Made by a program: the position numbers and the translations under genes. DNA of 54,298 nt. Origin: Betaproteobacteria bacterium. GTDB taxonomy: Bacteria > Pseudomonadota > Gammaproteobacteria > Burkholderiales > Sulfuricellaceae. The notes under the pieces are model-generated. The model searched no databases, was not told the origin of the DNA, and was given only the letters and a program-made list of their open reading frames with translations. Where the stretch lies: positions 1 through 54,298 of the forward strand of contig JAJFTF010000047.1 in assembly GCA_021373185.1 (NCBI GenBank), read 5' to 3'. Positions 46,668-54,298 of this stretch are shown piece after piece. Position 1 is the first letter of the stretch. The number at the start of each line of letters is the position of its first letter.

Positions 46668-46891
46668 GTCTCGGCTTCTTATAGATACCCAGCAGTTAAT
46701 ATTTATCGCGCCAATTATGCTCTTGTAATTGATTGACTAGCAAGCACTTTGGTTCTTCCGCATCGCCATAAACCGCGCCCAATAATACGGACAGCTTGGC
46801 AGGGCAATTGAGCACCCCCTATTCTAGGCCGAACGGTCATCCTACGACAGGCGATGAGTCTCAATCTGGCACAAAACCGCAGCTCCAAGCG

Positions 46892-47290
46892 CTATCGCTG
46901 TGCACCCTCCAATTTCGAATCAACAGGCTCCACCTGGCCAGGAATACGCGATGATGTCGAACTGATCGGTTGTGCGGCTGCCGCCACACGTTCATCGTGC
47001 GCAAGCCGTGACACATAGCCCGACCAGCCGATCAGCACCAGTGCAAACGCCAGCAATACCTGCACCTGTACACCCGCAGAGTAATGACGCGCTACCCATA
47101 GCCGCGCTATGAGCGCCAGCAGGGTTACTGCGGTCAACTGGCCGGTGAATGCGAATGCGCTTTCGAGCGAGGCATTATCGCGCCAGGCAAACAGGGACGG
47201 CAGCGCCAACGCCAGCAGGATTAGCACATATGCAACTCTGCGCGTGCGTGTCGTTTGATAGATGAGTTCGATGCTGCTGCGGTCATGCAT
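46892..47290 (-). CDS. small membrane protein, unknown
   Basis: 132 residues from MHDRSSIELIYQTTRTRRVA. Three hydrophobic stretches lie near 20-35 (YVLILLALALPSLFAW), 48-64 (LTAVTLLALIARLWV) and 76-93 (VQVLLAFALVLIGWSGYV), with a soluble C-terminal tail. Starts 22 bp after the thioesterase gene, so probably in one transcript. No family recognised. Confidence 0.65.
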   Translation of the reverse strand: MHDRSSIELIYQTTRTRRVAYVLILLALALPSLFAWRDNASLESAFAFTGQLTAVTLLALIARLWVARHYSAGVQVQVLLAFALVLIGWSGYVSRLAHDERVAAAAQPISSTSSRIPGQVEPVDSKLEGAQR

Positions 47291-47312
47291 GATGGCGATT
47301 TTTTTCCTGATT

Positions 47313-47684
47313 TTAGGGCTGGGGCGCCGAGCGCTGGAGCTGCGCTTTCTGGCCTTGCCGATCCAGGCAAACGAAGGTGACATTGGTGGCAAAGATGAGG
47401 TCTTCGCTGCCGCTTTCGATGTCATCGCAATAGACATCCACGTGGTACTGCACGGAGGTCTTGCCCTCGCGCATGCGCTGGACGGATAGGCGCAGGATCG
47501 AGCCTTGCCCCACGCCCTTGTGGAATTCCACCTTGTCCATGGCGACGGTGACGAAGCTGCAGCCGGGATAGTCGCGGCTGGCGGCGATCCAGGATATTTC
47601 GTCGATCCACTTGAGCATGTTGCCGCCGAAGAGGTTGCCGTAGTGATTGAGGTGTTCGGGGAGAACGAGCTTGTAGCTTTCCAT
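47313..47684 (-). CDS. acyl-CoA thioesterase, hot-dog fold (YciA-like)
   Basis: 123 residues starting [20 protein letters not shown], with GGAAAG upstream. [20 protein letters not shown] is the hot-dog helix with the catalytic Asp region, followed by [20 protein letters not shown]. It would hydrolyse acyl-CoA thioesters; exact substrate unknown. It is followed by a small membrane protein gene. Confidence 0.9.
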   Translation of the reverse strand: MESYKLVLPEHLNHYGNLFGGNMLKWIDEISWIAASRDYPGCSFVTVAMDKVEFHKGVGQGSILRLSVQRMREGKTSVQYHVDVYCDDIESGSEDLIFATNVTFVCLDRQGQKAQLQRSAPQP

Positions 47685-47744
47685 GTTGGGCTTTCCTGGC
47701 TATCGGAGAGGGGCCACGGTTGTCCGCTATGCCCTGCGCACGAA

Positions 47745-47776
47745 TAAAAACGCCCCGGAGCCGAGGCTCCGGGGCG
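47745..47776 (-). terminator. Rho-independent terminator after cspA
   Basis: CGCCCCGGAGCC (47751-47762) and GGCTCCGGGGCG (47765-47776) pair perfectly; on the minus strand it is followed by TTTTTA. It lies 20 bp after the cold-shock gene stop, so the thioesterase gene has its own promoter. Confidence 0.9.
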
Positions 47777-47796
47777 CTGCATTCAGACGCTAAGAC

Positions 47797-48000
47797 TTAA
47801 GCGGCTTGAATGTTGGAAGCTTGCTTACCCTTCGGGCCTTGGGTGACTTCAAACTGCACCTTTTGACCTTCTTTGAGAGTTTTGAATCCGCCCATCTGGA
47901 TCGCAGAGAAGTGAGCGAACAGATCTTCGCTACCATCGTCCGGAGTGATGAAGCCGAAACCCTTGGAATCGTTAAACCATTTTACAGTACCAGTTGCCAT
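47797..48000 (-). CDS. cold-shock protein, CspA family
   Basis: 67 residues, a single cold-shock domain starting [20 protein letters not shown] with RNP1 KGFGFI and RNP2-like DLFAHFS. Binds single-stranded nucleic acid as an RNA chaperone. The upstream region 48001-48257 is AT-rich and long enough to hold the extended leader typical of cold-shock genes, but I see no specific motif. Confidence 0.96.
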   Translation of the reverse strand: MATGTVKWFNDSKGFGFITPDDGSEDLFAHFSAIQMGGFKTLKEGQKVQFEVTQGPKGKQASNIQAA

Positions 48001-48257
48001 TTACGTAGTTCCTTGTGCTAAGAAAAAAACGGGAAATCCCGCGAAAATGCCTGAATTCCAAGGATGCAAACGGTGAAACCGATAGTGCAAAAAACTTGAA
48101 TCCAAACAATAATGCGTTTTTACGCGATATATTTGGGCAAGTCAAGCGATAATTAAGCATGCCAGAGAAATATCCCGGCCAATACAATTTGGGCAATTTA
48201 TCGCACTTCGATATGATAGGGTTTGTTTCAGGAAATTAGCGGGCGAAAGGGTATAAA

Positions 48258-48737
48258 TTGAGCGGATGGATCAAGGAAGATTTTGACCGGTATGAAATGC
48301 AGCGAATCATGGCCAAGCTGATCGATTCGGTGGCACTTTTTTACGGATTGTCGCAGGCGGAACTGGGCGAGCTGCTGGCCAATTCCGACAAACGCACTTT
48401 CCCGGGAAACACGGTTATCCTGAGCGAAGGCAGCGAGGGCAACTTCATGTATATCCTGGTCGAGGGCGAGGTGGCCATCGTCAAGGGCAAGAGCCAGATA
48501 CTGGCAAAGCTGGCCAGCGGCGACTGTTTCGGCGAAATGGCGCTGGTAGACAGTCTCTCGCGCTGTGCCTCGGTGGTATCGACTGTTCCGTGCGTGCTGA
48601 TTCGGGTGAGCGAAAACGCCTTCAGCCAGAAGCCTGCGATCAGCGCCAAGCTGTACCGGAATATCGCCCGCCAGCTATCCAGCCGGCTGCGCGACAGCAA
48701 TGCCATGATTTCCTTGGGGCTGAAGGATCACCCGTAG
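48258..48737 (+). CDS. cyclic nucleotide-binding domain protein
   Basis: 159 residues. I use the TTG at 48258 (MSGWIKEDFDRYEMQRIMAK), preceded by GAAAGGG; in-frame ATG codons at about 14 and 18 are alternatives. The cNMP-binding core is FPGNTVILSEGSEGNFMYIL, EGEVAIVKGKSQILAKLASG and DCFGEMALVDSLSRCASVVS. No DNA-binding HTH follows, so it is a stand-alone sensor, not a Crp-type regulator. It is convergent with the DUF3301 gene. Confidence 0.85.
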   Translation: MSGWIKEDFDRYEMQRIMAKLIDSVALFYGLSQAELGELLANSDKRTFPGNTVILSEGSEGNFMYILVEGEVAIVKGKSQILAKLASGDCFGEMALVDSLSRCASVVSTVPCVLIRVSENAFSQKPAISAKLYRNIARQLSSRLRDSNAMISLGLKDHP

Positions 48738-48750
48738 CTGCCTGCAATCT

Positions 48751-49068
48751 TCACTGCAGGAACCGGAAAGGCTCCATCTCGATCGACTCGACCCGTGCGC
48801 CAAGCAGGATCAGCGTGCCTTCCAGCCGGTTATCGCCGGTGTCGCTGAACTCGAAACGATAGGTGCGACGGATCGCCATGCGCCCCTGCGCATCGCGCCC
48901 CAACGCCAATGCGCTGACGGTGACGGTATCGTCGAGGAACTGCACGCACTCGCGCAGACAGGCTTTCTTGCCGGCATTTCTGGCAATTTCGAGCGCGCGC
49001 AAGCTGTCTGACCAGAACATGGCGAGCGCGACCAGCGGCAAAAGCAGGAGTAAATCCAATGGGTCCAT
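48751..49068 (-). CDS. DUF3301-type membrane protein
   Basis: 105 residues from MDPLDLLLLLPLVALAMFWS (one N-terminal TM). A longer frame adds 12 residues. The rest matches DUF3301: ARNAGKKACLRECVQFLDDT, DAQGRMAIRRTYRFEFSDTG. Function unknown; no strong ribosome site seen at either start. Divergent from hda. Confidence 0.8.
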   Translation of the reverse strand: MDPLDLLLLLPLVALAMFWSDSLRALEIARNAGKKACLRECVQFLDDTVTVSALALGRDAQGRMAIRRTYRFEFSDTGDNRLEGTLILLGARVESIEMEPFRFLQ

Positions 49069-49190
49069 CGGCAAAAAAACAGGTGCAATAAAACGCCGAA
49101 TCATACCCGGTTTTTACTTGGCGCTGCGGGCGTTGCTCAAACTGCTAGAATATCGATGCAATCCCAATAAACGATTCGACCTGTAAAAAA

Positions 49191-49868
49191 ATGAAGCAAC
49201 TGCTGCTCGAAATCACTTCAGACTTCGCCCCCGCTCTGGATAACTTTGTTGCCGGGCGCAACGGGGAGGTGCTGCATACCCTGCGCGAAAGCATCGCCGG
49301 AAAACAGCCGGAACGCTTCATTTACCTTTGGGGCGCGCCCAACAGCGGCAAGTCGCATTTGCTGCGAGCCTTTGCCGACGCCCACTCGCGACACGGCGCA
49401 AAGTCGGTTTATGCGCAGTGCGGCGCATCGCTGCCAAACAATCTGTATGACCATGACGTCGTGGCGCTGGACGATGTCGACCGGCTCGACGCCGAAGGCC
49501 AGATCGCTTTGTTCGACTTGTACAACCGCCTGCGCGAAGGACGGGGACGGCTCCTTGCCAGCGGGCCGTGCGCGCCGGCACAACTGCCGATGCGCCCGGA
49601 CGTGGTGACCCGGCTGGGCTGGGGGCTGGTCTATCAGGTGCATGAACTGAGCGACGATGAAAAAATCCAGGCGCTGCATGCCCATGCGGCGAGCCGCGGC
49701 TTCCGGCTCGGCACCGGCGTGGCGGAATACCTGCTGCGCCACTGGCGGCGCGACCTGCCATCGTTGCTGGCGGCGCTGGACGCGCTCGACCGCTACTCGC
49801 TGGAAACCAAACGTCCGATCACCGTGCCGCTGCTGCGCGAAACCCTGCACCTGGAAAGCGGCGGCTAA
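49191..49868 (+). CDS. hda: DnaA regulatory inactivator Hda
   Basis: 225 residues, an AAA+ protein homologous to the DnaA ATPase region. Starts MKQLLLEITSDFAPALDNFV; P-loop GAPNSGKSHLLRAFAD; Walker B-like VVALDDVDRLDAEGQIALFD; sensor 2 region near RHWRRDLPSLLAALDAL. With the sliding clamp it stimulates DnaA-ATP hydrolysis to limit initiation. The usual N-terminal clamp-binding motif Q-L-L is seen as KQLLLEI. Confidence 0.93.
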   Translation: MKQLLLEITSDFAPALDNFVAGRNGEVLHTLRESIAGKQPERFIYLWGAPNSGKSHLLRAFADAHSRHGAKSVYAQCGASLPNNLYDHDVVALDDVDRLDAEGQIALFDLYNRLREGRGRLLASGPCAPAQLPMRPDVVTRLGWGLVYQVHELSDDEKIQALHAHAASRGFRLGTGVAEYLLRHWRRDLPSLLAALDALDRYSLETKRPITVPLLRETLHLESGG

Positions 49869-49903
49869 ACCGACTCCGGGCAAGACTTGCTACGCTGACA
49901 GAA

Positions 49904-51199
49904 CTATTTTTTAGCGGTTTTCAGCCAGCCATCGATACCGACGGTCAGCGCCGTCACCGCGCCCGCAGAAGCCAGCAAGATTACCGAACCGCGCACGCTG
50001 TTGAGAATATCCGGCGCCAGCAGCAAGGCGCCGCCCAGCCCCAGCATCATGCTTCCCGACAGCAGCTTGAGGATGCGCCCCTGCCGCTCCGTCAGTTTGC
50101 GCGCACCGAAAGTGAAGACGAACGCCAGCATAATGGCCAGCAGGGGCAGCACGTAAACCACGTTGTACAGCAACAGGTAGAGATAATAATCCGCGTTGGA
50201 CAGATTATGCAGGGTGAGTACCCGGGTAAACACCATCGGGAAACCTGCCGTGCAGAGCAGTTCGTAGCTGTTGGCGGCGAGGGCCAGGGCGGCGGTGCCG
50301 GCCAGCATCGTCGGCCAGCTCGCCGCCTCGACCAGGCCGCGCATGCGTCTGAACAGGCCGGGCTTGGCGCTTTCTGGAATGGAAAGAGAGATGCCCTGCT
50401 TGAACCGGAAATAATCCTTGATGTTGATCAGGGCGATCGCCACGGCGATCATGCCGGCGATTCGGGTCGCCGCCTGCAACTCTTTCATCAGCAGGAAAGC
50501 GTTGAGCCATGCGGCCATGAAAACAAAATAAACCAGCCCGGAGAAAAACACGAAGATGCCTCCGATCGCCAGCATGCGCGCGCGGCTGCCGCCGTGGACG
50601 AGCAGGCTGAGCAGGAACAGGAGAACGAAGAAGGCGCAGGGATTGAAAGCATCCAGCGCGGCAATGGCGAGGGTAAACAGCGGCAGCGAAGCCTGCGCCG
50701 GATCGATTGATCCGAGCAGCGGCACGGTCAGCGGTAGTTCGCGCTGGCCGTCTGCGCCGGGCAAACGGTCATGCCGCACATTCTCACGGCAATCGAGCAG
50801 CACCTTGCGCAGCTCCTCACCGGTCGTGGCCGGCGCATCGTAGCCCACCCGCATCTCGCCGCAGAGCAGGAAGGCCGGCACGGACGTAGCCTTCTGCCCC
50901 AAAGCGGAAGCCATGCGGATGTAATCTCGAACGTTGTCGGGATGCTCGCTCAGTTCGGCGGAGTGCACCGTGAGCCAGGGGTAGTCGGATGCCAGCCGCT
51001 GCACGAACGGCTCGGCTTGCAGGCAGTGGGGGCAGCGTTTCGACCAGAAAAAATAGAGATGTATCCGGGCTTCGCCCGCCGCGTTGCGACTGACCCATGC
51101 CGTTGCATCTGACTGCGCCCCTCTTCCCGCCGCGCCTGCCAGCGGCGACAGCAGTGCGGCGAGAACGAGAAAAATCGGAAGAAAAGCGCGGAACGGCAC
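49904..51199 (-). CDS. thioredoxin-fold domain fused to CcdA/DsbD-like membrane domain
   Basis: 431 residues from a GTG start (MPFRAFLPIFLVLAALLSPL), with AGGAAT upstream; a TTG further upstream overlaps the thioredoxin gene. A signal peptide is followed by a periplasmic Trx-fold domain with CPHC at 56-59 and then six to eight TMs with the CcdA-type cysteines in DAFNPCAFFVLLF and ELLCTAGFPM. This resembles a DsbD with its thioredoxin part at the front. It would carry reducing equivalents across the membrane. It starts 22 bp after a thioredoxin gene and could be its partner. Confidence 0.85.
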   Translation of the reverse strand: MPFRAFLPIFLVLAALLSPLAGAAGRGAQSDATAWVSRNAAGEARIHLYFFWSKRCPHCLQAEPFVQRLASDYPWLTVHSAELSEHPDNVRDYIRMASALGQKATSVPAFLLCGEMRVGYDAPATTGEELRKVLLDCRENVRHDRLPGADGQRELPLTVPLLGSIDPAQASLPLFTLAIAALDAFNPCAFFVLLFLLSLLVHGGSRARMLAIGGIFVFFSGLVYFVFMAAWLNAFLLMKELQAATRIAGMIAVAIALINIKDYFRFKQGISLSIPESAKPGLFRRMRGLVEAASWPTMLAGTAALALAANSYELLCTAGFPMVFTRVLTLHNLSNADYYLYLLLYNVVYVLPLLAIMLAFVFTFGARKLTERQGRILKLLSGSMMLGLGGALLLAPDILNSVRGSVILLASAGAVTALTVGIDGWLKTAKK

Positions 51200-51221
51200 G
51201 GCGATTCCTGCCTGTCTGAAA

Positions 51222-51593
51222 TCAGCCTTCGGCGGCGGCCTGCTCGGCAATCTGCCGATGTACGTCCGCCATGTCGAGCGACCGCACTTGCTCGACCAGT
51301 TGCTCCAGCCCGGATGCCGGCAGCGCGCCGGCTTCGGAGTAGATGATGATCTTTTCGCGGAACACCATCAGGGTCGGAATCGAACGAATCTGGAAGGAGG
51401 CTGCAATGCCCTGCTCGACTTCGGTGTTGACCTTGGCGAAAACGACGTCGGGATATTTTTCCGATGTGTCCTCATAAACGGGCGCGAAAGAGCGGCAGGG
51501 GCCGCACCACGGCGCCCAGAAATCCACGATCACAATATCGCTGCCGGTAACGACACTTTCGAAATTGTCTTGGGTGAGTTCGACTGTGGCCAT
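51222..51593 (-). CDS. thioredoxin
   Basis: 123 residues starting MATVELTQDNFESVVTGSDI with active site WCGPC (29-33) and the cis-proline in IRSIPTLMVFREK. Longer than E. coli thioredoxin 1 at the C-terminus (QIAEQAAAEG). Cytosolic disulfide reductant, plausibly feeding electrons to the membrane protein encoded next, 22 bp downstream. Confidence 0.95.
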   Translation of the reverse strand: MATVELTQDNFESVVTGSDIVIVDFWAPWCGPCRSFAPVYEDTSEKYPDVVFAKVNTEVEQGIAASFQIRSIPTLMVFREKIIIYSEAGALPASGLEQLVEQVRSLDMADVHRQIAEQAAAEG

Positions 51594-51722
51594 GAATTTG
51601 TTCCTCCAGAATAATGCCGACGATGGCGAAAACGTGGAAAAATAGCACTAAGTGACGCAACAATCCACCTTGCGCCATTTTTTTAATGAACCAATACCTG
51701 TTATAACCTTCATATCGCGACC

Positions 51723-52373
51723 ATGAGCCAGAATTCAACCCCCGCCCCCGATGTTTTGCTGTTGCTCGCGCCTGATTGCCCGTACTGCCCGGCAATGCTG
51801 GAAAGCCTGGCCGGGCTGCTCAAGGAAGGCGTGATCGGTCGGCTGGAAGCGGTCAATGTGGCGATCCACCCGGAGCGGGCGGCAGAACTCGGAACAAGGA
51901 CAGTGCCGTGGGTCAAAATCGGCCCGTTCGAACTGGAAGGCGCGCTCACGCCCGGCGAATTGCGCCGCTGGGCAGAGCAGGCCGACAACCTTGACGGCAT
52001 GGCGGATTATTTCTTTCGCATGCTGAAAAATGGCCGCCGCGCCAAGGTGGAGGAAATGGCGCGGCAGGCGCCGCTCCGGCTGCAGGCGCTGGTTCATCTG
52101 ATGAAAAACCCGGACACCAGTATGGCGGTACGGATCGGCATCGGCGCGGTGCTGGAAGAGTTGCACGGCAGCGGACTGACCGAGGCGATCATTCCCGACC
52201 TGGGAGCGCTGACCCGTGATGGCGATGCACTCACCCGCGCCGACGCCTGCCATTTCCTGTCGCTGATCGGCGGCCCGGAAGTGGCGTCTTATCTGCGCGC
52301 TAGCCTCGATGACGAGAACAAGGAAGTACGCGAAATTGCCAGCGAATCGCTGGAAGAACTGGGACTGAAATGA
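51723..52373 (+). CDS. thioredoxin-fold/HEAT-like protein
   Basis: 216 residues. The N-terminal Trx-like domain has CPYC at 19-22 and a cis-Pro-like TVPWVKIG. The C-terminal half is helical with HEAT-type repeats: MAVRIGIGAVLEELHGSGLT, and SYLRASLDDENKEVREIASE. The combination of a redox-type domain and HEAT repeats suggests a protein-partner role. Stop overlaps the greB ATG (ATGA). Divergent from the thioredoxin gene (129-bp gap). Confidence 0.75.
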   Translation: MSQNSTPAPDVLLLLAPDCPYCPAMLESLAGLLKEGVIGRLEAVNVAIHPERAAELGTRTVPWVKIGPFELEGALTPGELRRWAEQADNLDGMADYFFRMLKNGRRAKVEEMARQAPLRLQALVHLMKNPDTSMAVRIGIGAVLEELHGSGLTEAIIPDLGALTRDGDALTRADACHFLSLIGGPEVASYLRASLDDENKEVREIASESLEELGLK

Positions 52374-52930
52374 GCAAGGCATTTACACGCGAAAACGACG
52401 ATGCAGAGGAAGATGAACCGGCACAGGCACCGCCATTGCCGCAGGGGCTGAAAAACTACATCACTCCGGCAGGCTATCAGCGCCTCAAGGACGAGTTCGA
52501 CCAGCTATGGAAAGAGGAACGCCCGGCGCTGGTAAAGACCATCACCTGGGCCGCCTCCAACGGCGACCGCTCGGAGAACGGCGACTACATCTACGGCAAG
52601 AAGCGGCTAAGGGAGATTGACCGCCGCATCCGCTTTCTGTCCAAACATCTGGATAACGCCGAAGTGGTCGATCCGGCGCAACGGGAAGATTGCGACCAGG
52701 CGTTTTTCGGCGCCACCGTGACCGTCTGCGGCCAGGATGGCGTGGATCGCACTTACAGCATCGTCGGCGTCGACGAGGCCGACGTCGGACGCGGCTGGAT
52801 CAGTTGGGTTTCGCCGCTGGCGCGGGCGCTGATGAAAGCGCGCGAGGGCGATTCGGTAACGCTGCGCACGCCGGGCGGGGTGGAAGAACTGGATGTGGTG
52901 GAAGTGGCTTACCGGGCATTGGACAAGTAA
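52370..52930 (+). CDS. greB: transcription elongation factor GreB
   Basis: 186 residues: an acidic N-terminal extension (about 28), then GreA/B coiled coil starting YITPAGYQRLKDEFDQLWKE, tip NGDRSENGDYIYGKKRLREI and the C-terminal domain ending GGVEELDVVEVAYRAL. Rescues backtracked RNA polymerase by stimulating transcript cleavage. Tip acidic residues (D, E) are present. Longer than E. coli GreB (158). Confidence 0.95.
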   Translation: MSKAFTRENDDAEEDEPAQAPPLPQGLKNYITPAGYQRLKDEFDQLWKEERPALVKTITWAASNGDRSENGDYIYGKKRLREIDRRIRFLSKHLDNAEVVDPAQREDCDQAFFGATVTVCGQDGVDRTYSIVGVDEADVGRGWISWVSPLARALMKAREGDSVTLRTPGGVEELDVVEVAYRALDK

Positions 52931-52947
52931 ATCCATACAAAACATTT

Positions 52948-53118
52948 AACCGCCGATAAACGCAGATGAACGCCAATAATTCAAAGCGTTCAAAATAATT
53001 TTAGTTACAACGTAACCTGAAAGTTAGTCTTCACTGAAACTTCATTTCCCCTCCGCCATAGGGGAGAGTGTCAGTAACGCCCTATTTTATCGGCGTTTAT
53101 TGGCGTGCATCGGCGGTT
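52948..53118 (+). repeat. dispersed inverted-terminus repeat, copy C
   Basis: 171 bp in the gap between greB and ppk2. Left end AACCGCCGATAAACGCAGAT, right end GCGTGCATCGGCGGTT. The interior shares TTAGTCTTCACTGAAACTTC, TAACCTGAAA, ATTTTAGTT and GAGAGTGTCA with copy B. The outer TTAACCGCC/GGCGGTTAA is symmetrical. No coding frame is visible in it. Confidence 0.8.
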
Positions 53119-53167
53119 AATTACCTCGACACCGCAAGGCGAGACGAGGCTGCTTGTCACAGCCGGC

Positions 53168-54217
53168 TTACATCTCGCGTTCGCTGGTCTCAGAAACCGG
53201 CGCGACGCCCTGCTGCTCGCCGCGCTCATACAAGGCGTTGGCACGTCCCACAATCAGCGGATCCAACGATTTGACCTGTTTGATGTCGCGATTCGTATAA
53301 GGCAGCTTGTGCAGAACATAGCGCATGGCATTCAGACGTGCGCGCTTCTTGCAATCGGACTTGACCACAATCCACGGCGCATCGGCTGTATCAGTGTAGA
53401 AAAACATCGCCTCCTTAGCCTTGGTGTAGTCGTCCCACTTGTCGAGCGAGGCCAAGTCGATCGGGCTGAGTTTCCACTGCTTGAGCGGGTGCGATTCGCG
53501 CTCCTTGAAACGCCGGCGCTGCTCCTTGCGGCTCACTGAAAACCAGAGTTTGATCAGGTGGACGCCGCTGCGCACCAGTGAGCGTTCAAATTCCGGGGTC
53601 TGCCGCATGAATTCGAAATATTCATCCGGCGTGCAGAAACCCATCACGCGCTCTACGCCGCTACGGTTATACCAGGAACGGTCGAACAGCACGATCTCGC
53701 CGGCGGTGGGCAAGTGCTCGACATAGCGCTGGAAATACCACTGACCGCGCTCGGTCTCGGACGGCTTCTCCAGCGCAACCACGCGCGCACCGCGCGGGTT
53801 CAGGTGTTCCATCAGGCGCTTGATGGTGCCGCCCTTGCCGGCGGCGTCGCGGCCTTCGAACAGGATCACCACTTTCTGGCCGGTTGCCTTGACCCAAGCC
53901 TGCAACTTCAGCAATTCCACCTGCAAGCGATATTTCTCGCGCTCGTAGCTCTTGCGCAGCATCAGGTTTTTGTAAGGGTAACCACCATCACGCCAGTCGT
54001 CGGACAACTCGTCGTCCGGGCTGGCCGCCAATCTAGCCACGAGCGGCTCATTATTCATCAGCAAGGCGTTTCTCAGGACTGCGGCATCCTCGGCAGAAGC
54101 GCCGGCCAGAATGGCATCCAGCGATTTCTTCAAAGCCTCCTCGTTCGGGGCGTGAGCCGCGATATCCTCGACCGCAGTCACCATGGCTTCCTGTGCCGCA
54201 GCGATGGCTTCGCTCAC
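53168..54217 (-). CDS. ppk2: polyphosphate kinase 2
   Basis: 349 residues starting MSEAIAAAQEAMVTAVEDIA. Walker A FEGRDAAGKGGTIKRLMEHL (about 116-135) and lid segment ALEKPSETERGQWYFQRYVE, then LFDRSWYNRSGVERVMGFC. These are PPK2 class I signatures; such enzymes phosphorylate nucleoside diphosphates from polyphosphate. The N-terminal extension of about 70 residues is predicted helical. The upstream 81 bp to the window end shows no gene. Confidence 0.95.
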   Translation of the reverse strand: MSEAIAAAQEAMVTAVEDIAAHAPNEEALKKSLDAILAGASAEDAAVLRNALLMNNEPLVARLAASPDDELSDDWRDGGYPYKNLMLRKSYEREKYRLQVELLKLQAWVKATGQKVVILFEGRDAAGKGGTIKRLMEHLNPRGARVVALEKPSETERGQWYFQRYVEHLPTAGEIVLFDRSWYNRSGVERVMGFCTPDEYFEFMRQTPEFERSLVRSGVHLIKLWFSVSRKEQRRRFKERESHPLKQWKLSPIDLASLDKWDDYTKAKEAMFFYTDTADAPWIVVKSDCKKRARLNAMRYVLHKLPYTNRDIKQVKSLDPLIVGRANALYERGEQQGVAPVSETSEREM

Positions 54218-54298
54218 GGCATATTTTTCTATTCCCTGTTTGGTGGCCGATGGGGATCTGTCGCCGGCAGAAGCGCGGCGCGGACGCGAAGCGGTTCC

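Larger units (their letters stand above)
45626..46693 (-). mobile_element. two-cassette integron-like array without integrase
   Basis: On the minus strand: boundary heptamer GCTGGGT (46693-46687), an 88-residue gene, attC-like site 2 (46390-46321), a Sel1-repeat gene and attC-like site 3 (45695-45626). Both genes point the same way and are compact, each ending next to an attC-like site, as in cassette arrays. No intI frame is in the window. The flank ATTAACTG just before the boundary heptamer is also found before the boundary of the cassette at 17961. Confidence 0.65.

Noticed and set aside
46700..46891. a further attC-like site upstream of the 88-residue gene
   Set aside because: Only the boundary heptamer GCTGGGT is found; no R'' box with a central palindrome at about 70 bp distance could be seen.
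47291..47782. N-terminal extension of the small membrane protein frame up to 47782
   Set aside because: It overlaps the whole thioesterase gene in another frame; the later ATG at 47290 gives a clean small membrane protein.

Overview
The window looks like a chromosomal segment of a GC-rich betaproteobacterium, most likely in or near the Nitrosomonadales/Gallionellales. The grounds are gene order and protein similarity judged by eye: leuC-leuD-leuB-asd-fimV; purM-purN-DUF3108 near an rsmB-type gene; aceE-aceF-lpd with a lipoyl domain fused to Lpd; and RhlE, PPK2 and Hda of proteobacterial type. No rRNA or tRNA gene is visible, so the placement is an inference.

Layout. 0-8.5 kb (minus strand): fimV start, asd, leuB, leuD, a tiny entericidin-like lipoprotein gene inside the leu operon, leuC, an MFS transporter, a pyrimidine-dimer-glycosylase-like gene and aroC. 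8.5-17 kb (plus): a P-type ATPase whose ion-site motifs resemble Na,K-ATPases, with a coupled 50-codon gene, a metallo-beta-lactamase-fold protein, and a four-gene MacAB-like export operon with two permeases. 17-24.3 kb: a nitroreductase, a lone integron-type gene cassette, rhlE, a chemoreceptor and a leucyl aminopeptidase. 24.5-32 kb: the pyruvate dehydrogenase operon, interrupted by a FliL-like periplasmic protein gene, then a degenerate EAL-HDOD protein. 32-40 kb: a PLD-type nuclease, a TPR protein, a Cache-PAS-GGDEF diguanylate cyclase, a probable c-di-GMP-I riboswitch, a short leader ORF and a large Cache-PAS histidine kinase, then msrA. 40-45.5 kb (minus): an RsmB-type methyltransferase, two DUF3108 proteins, purN and purM. 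45.6-46.7 kb: a second integron-type cassette array with two attC-like sites. 46.9-54.3 kb: thioesterase, cold-shock protein, cNMP-binding protein, hda, a thiol-redox cluster, greB and ppk2.

The most notable signals are not ordinary genes. Three sites, each exactly 70 bp, have attC architecture and flank small, lower-GC or unrecognised genes at two loci 27 kb apart; no integrase is in the window. A 100-nt RNA-like element upstream of the histidine kinase has the GNRA-capped arm, GCAAA segment and GC-GGG-TT-CC receptor-like arm of GEMM/c-di-GMP-I riboswitches, and it lies directly after a diguanylate cyclase gene. A dispersed element of about 170-180 bp with inverted termini occurs three times (16.9, 32.1 and 53.0 kb) with a conserved interior. 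Several other inverted repeats sit in gene gaps.

Functionally the window joins leucine and aspartate-family biosynthesis, purine and chorismate synthesis, pyruvate oxidation, c-di-GMP signalling, efflux, and thiol redox and repair functions. All calls come from reading the sequence; no database search was run.
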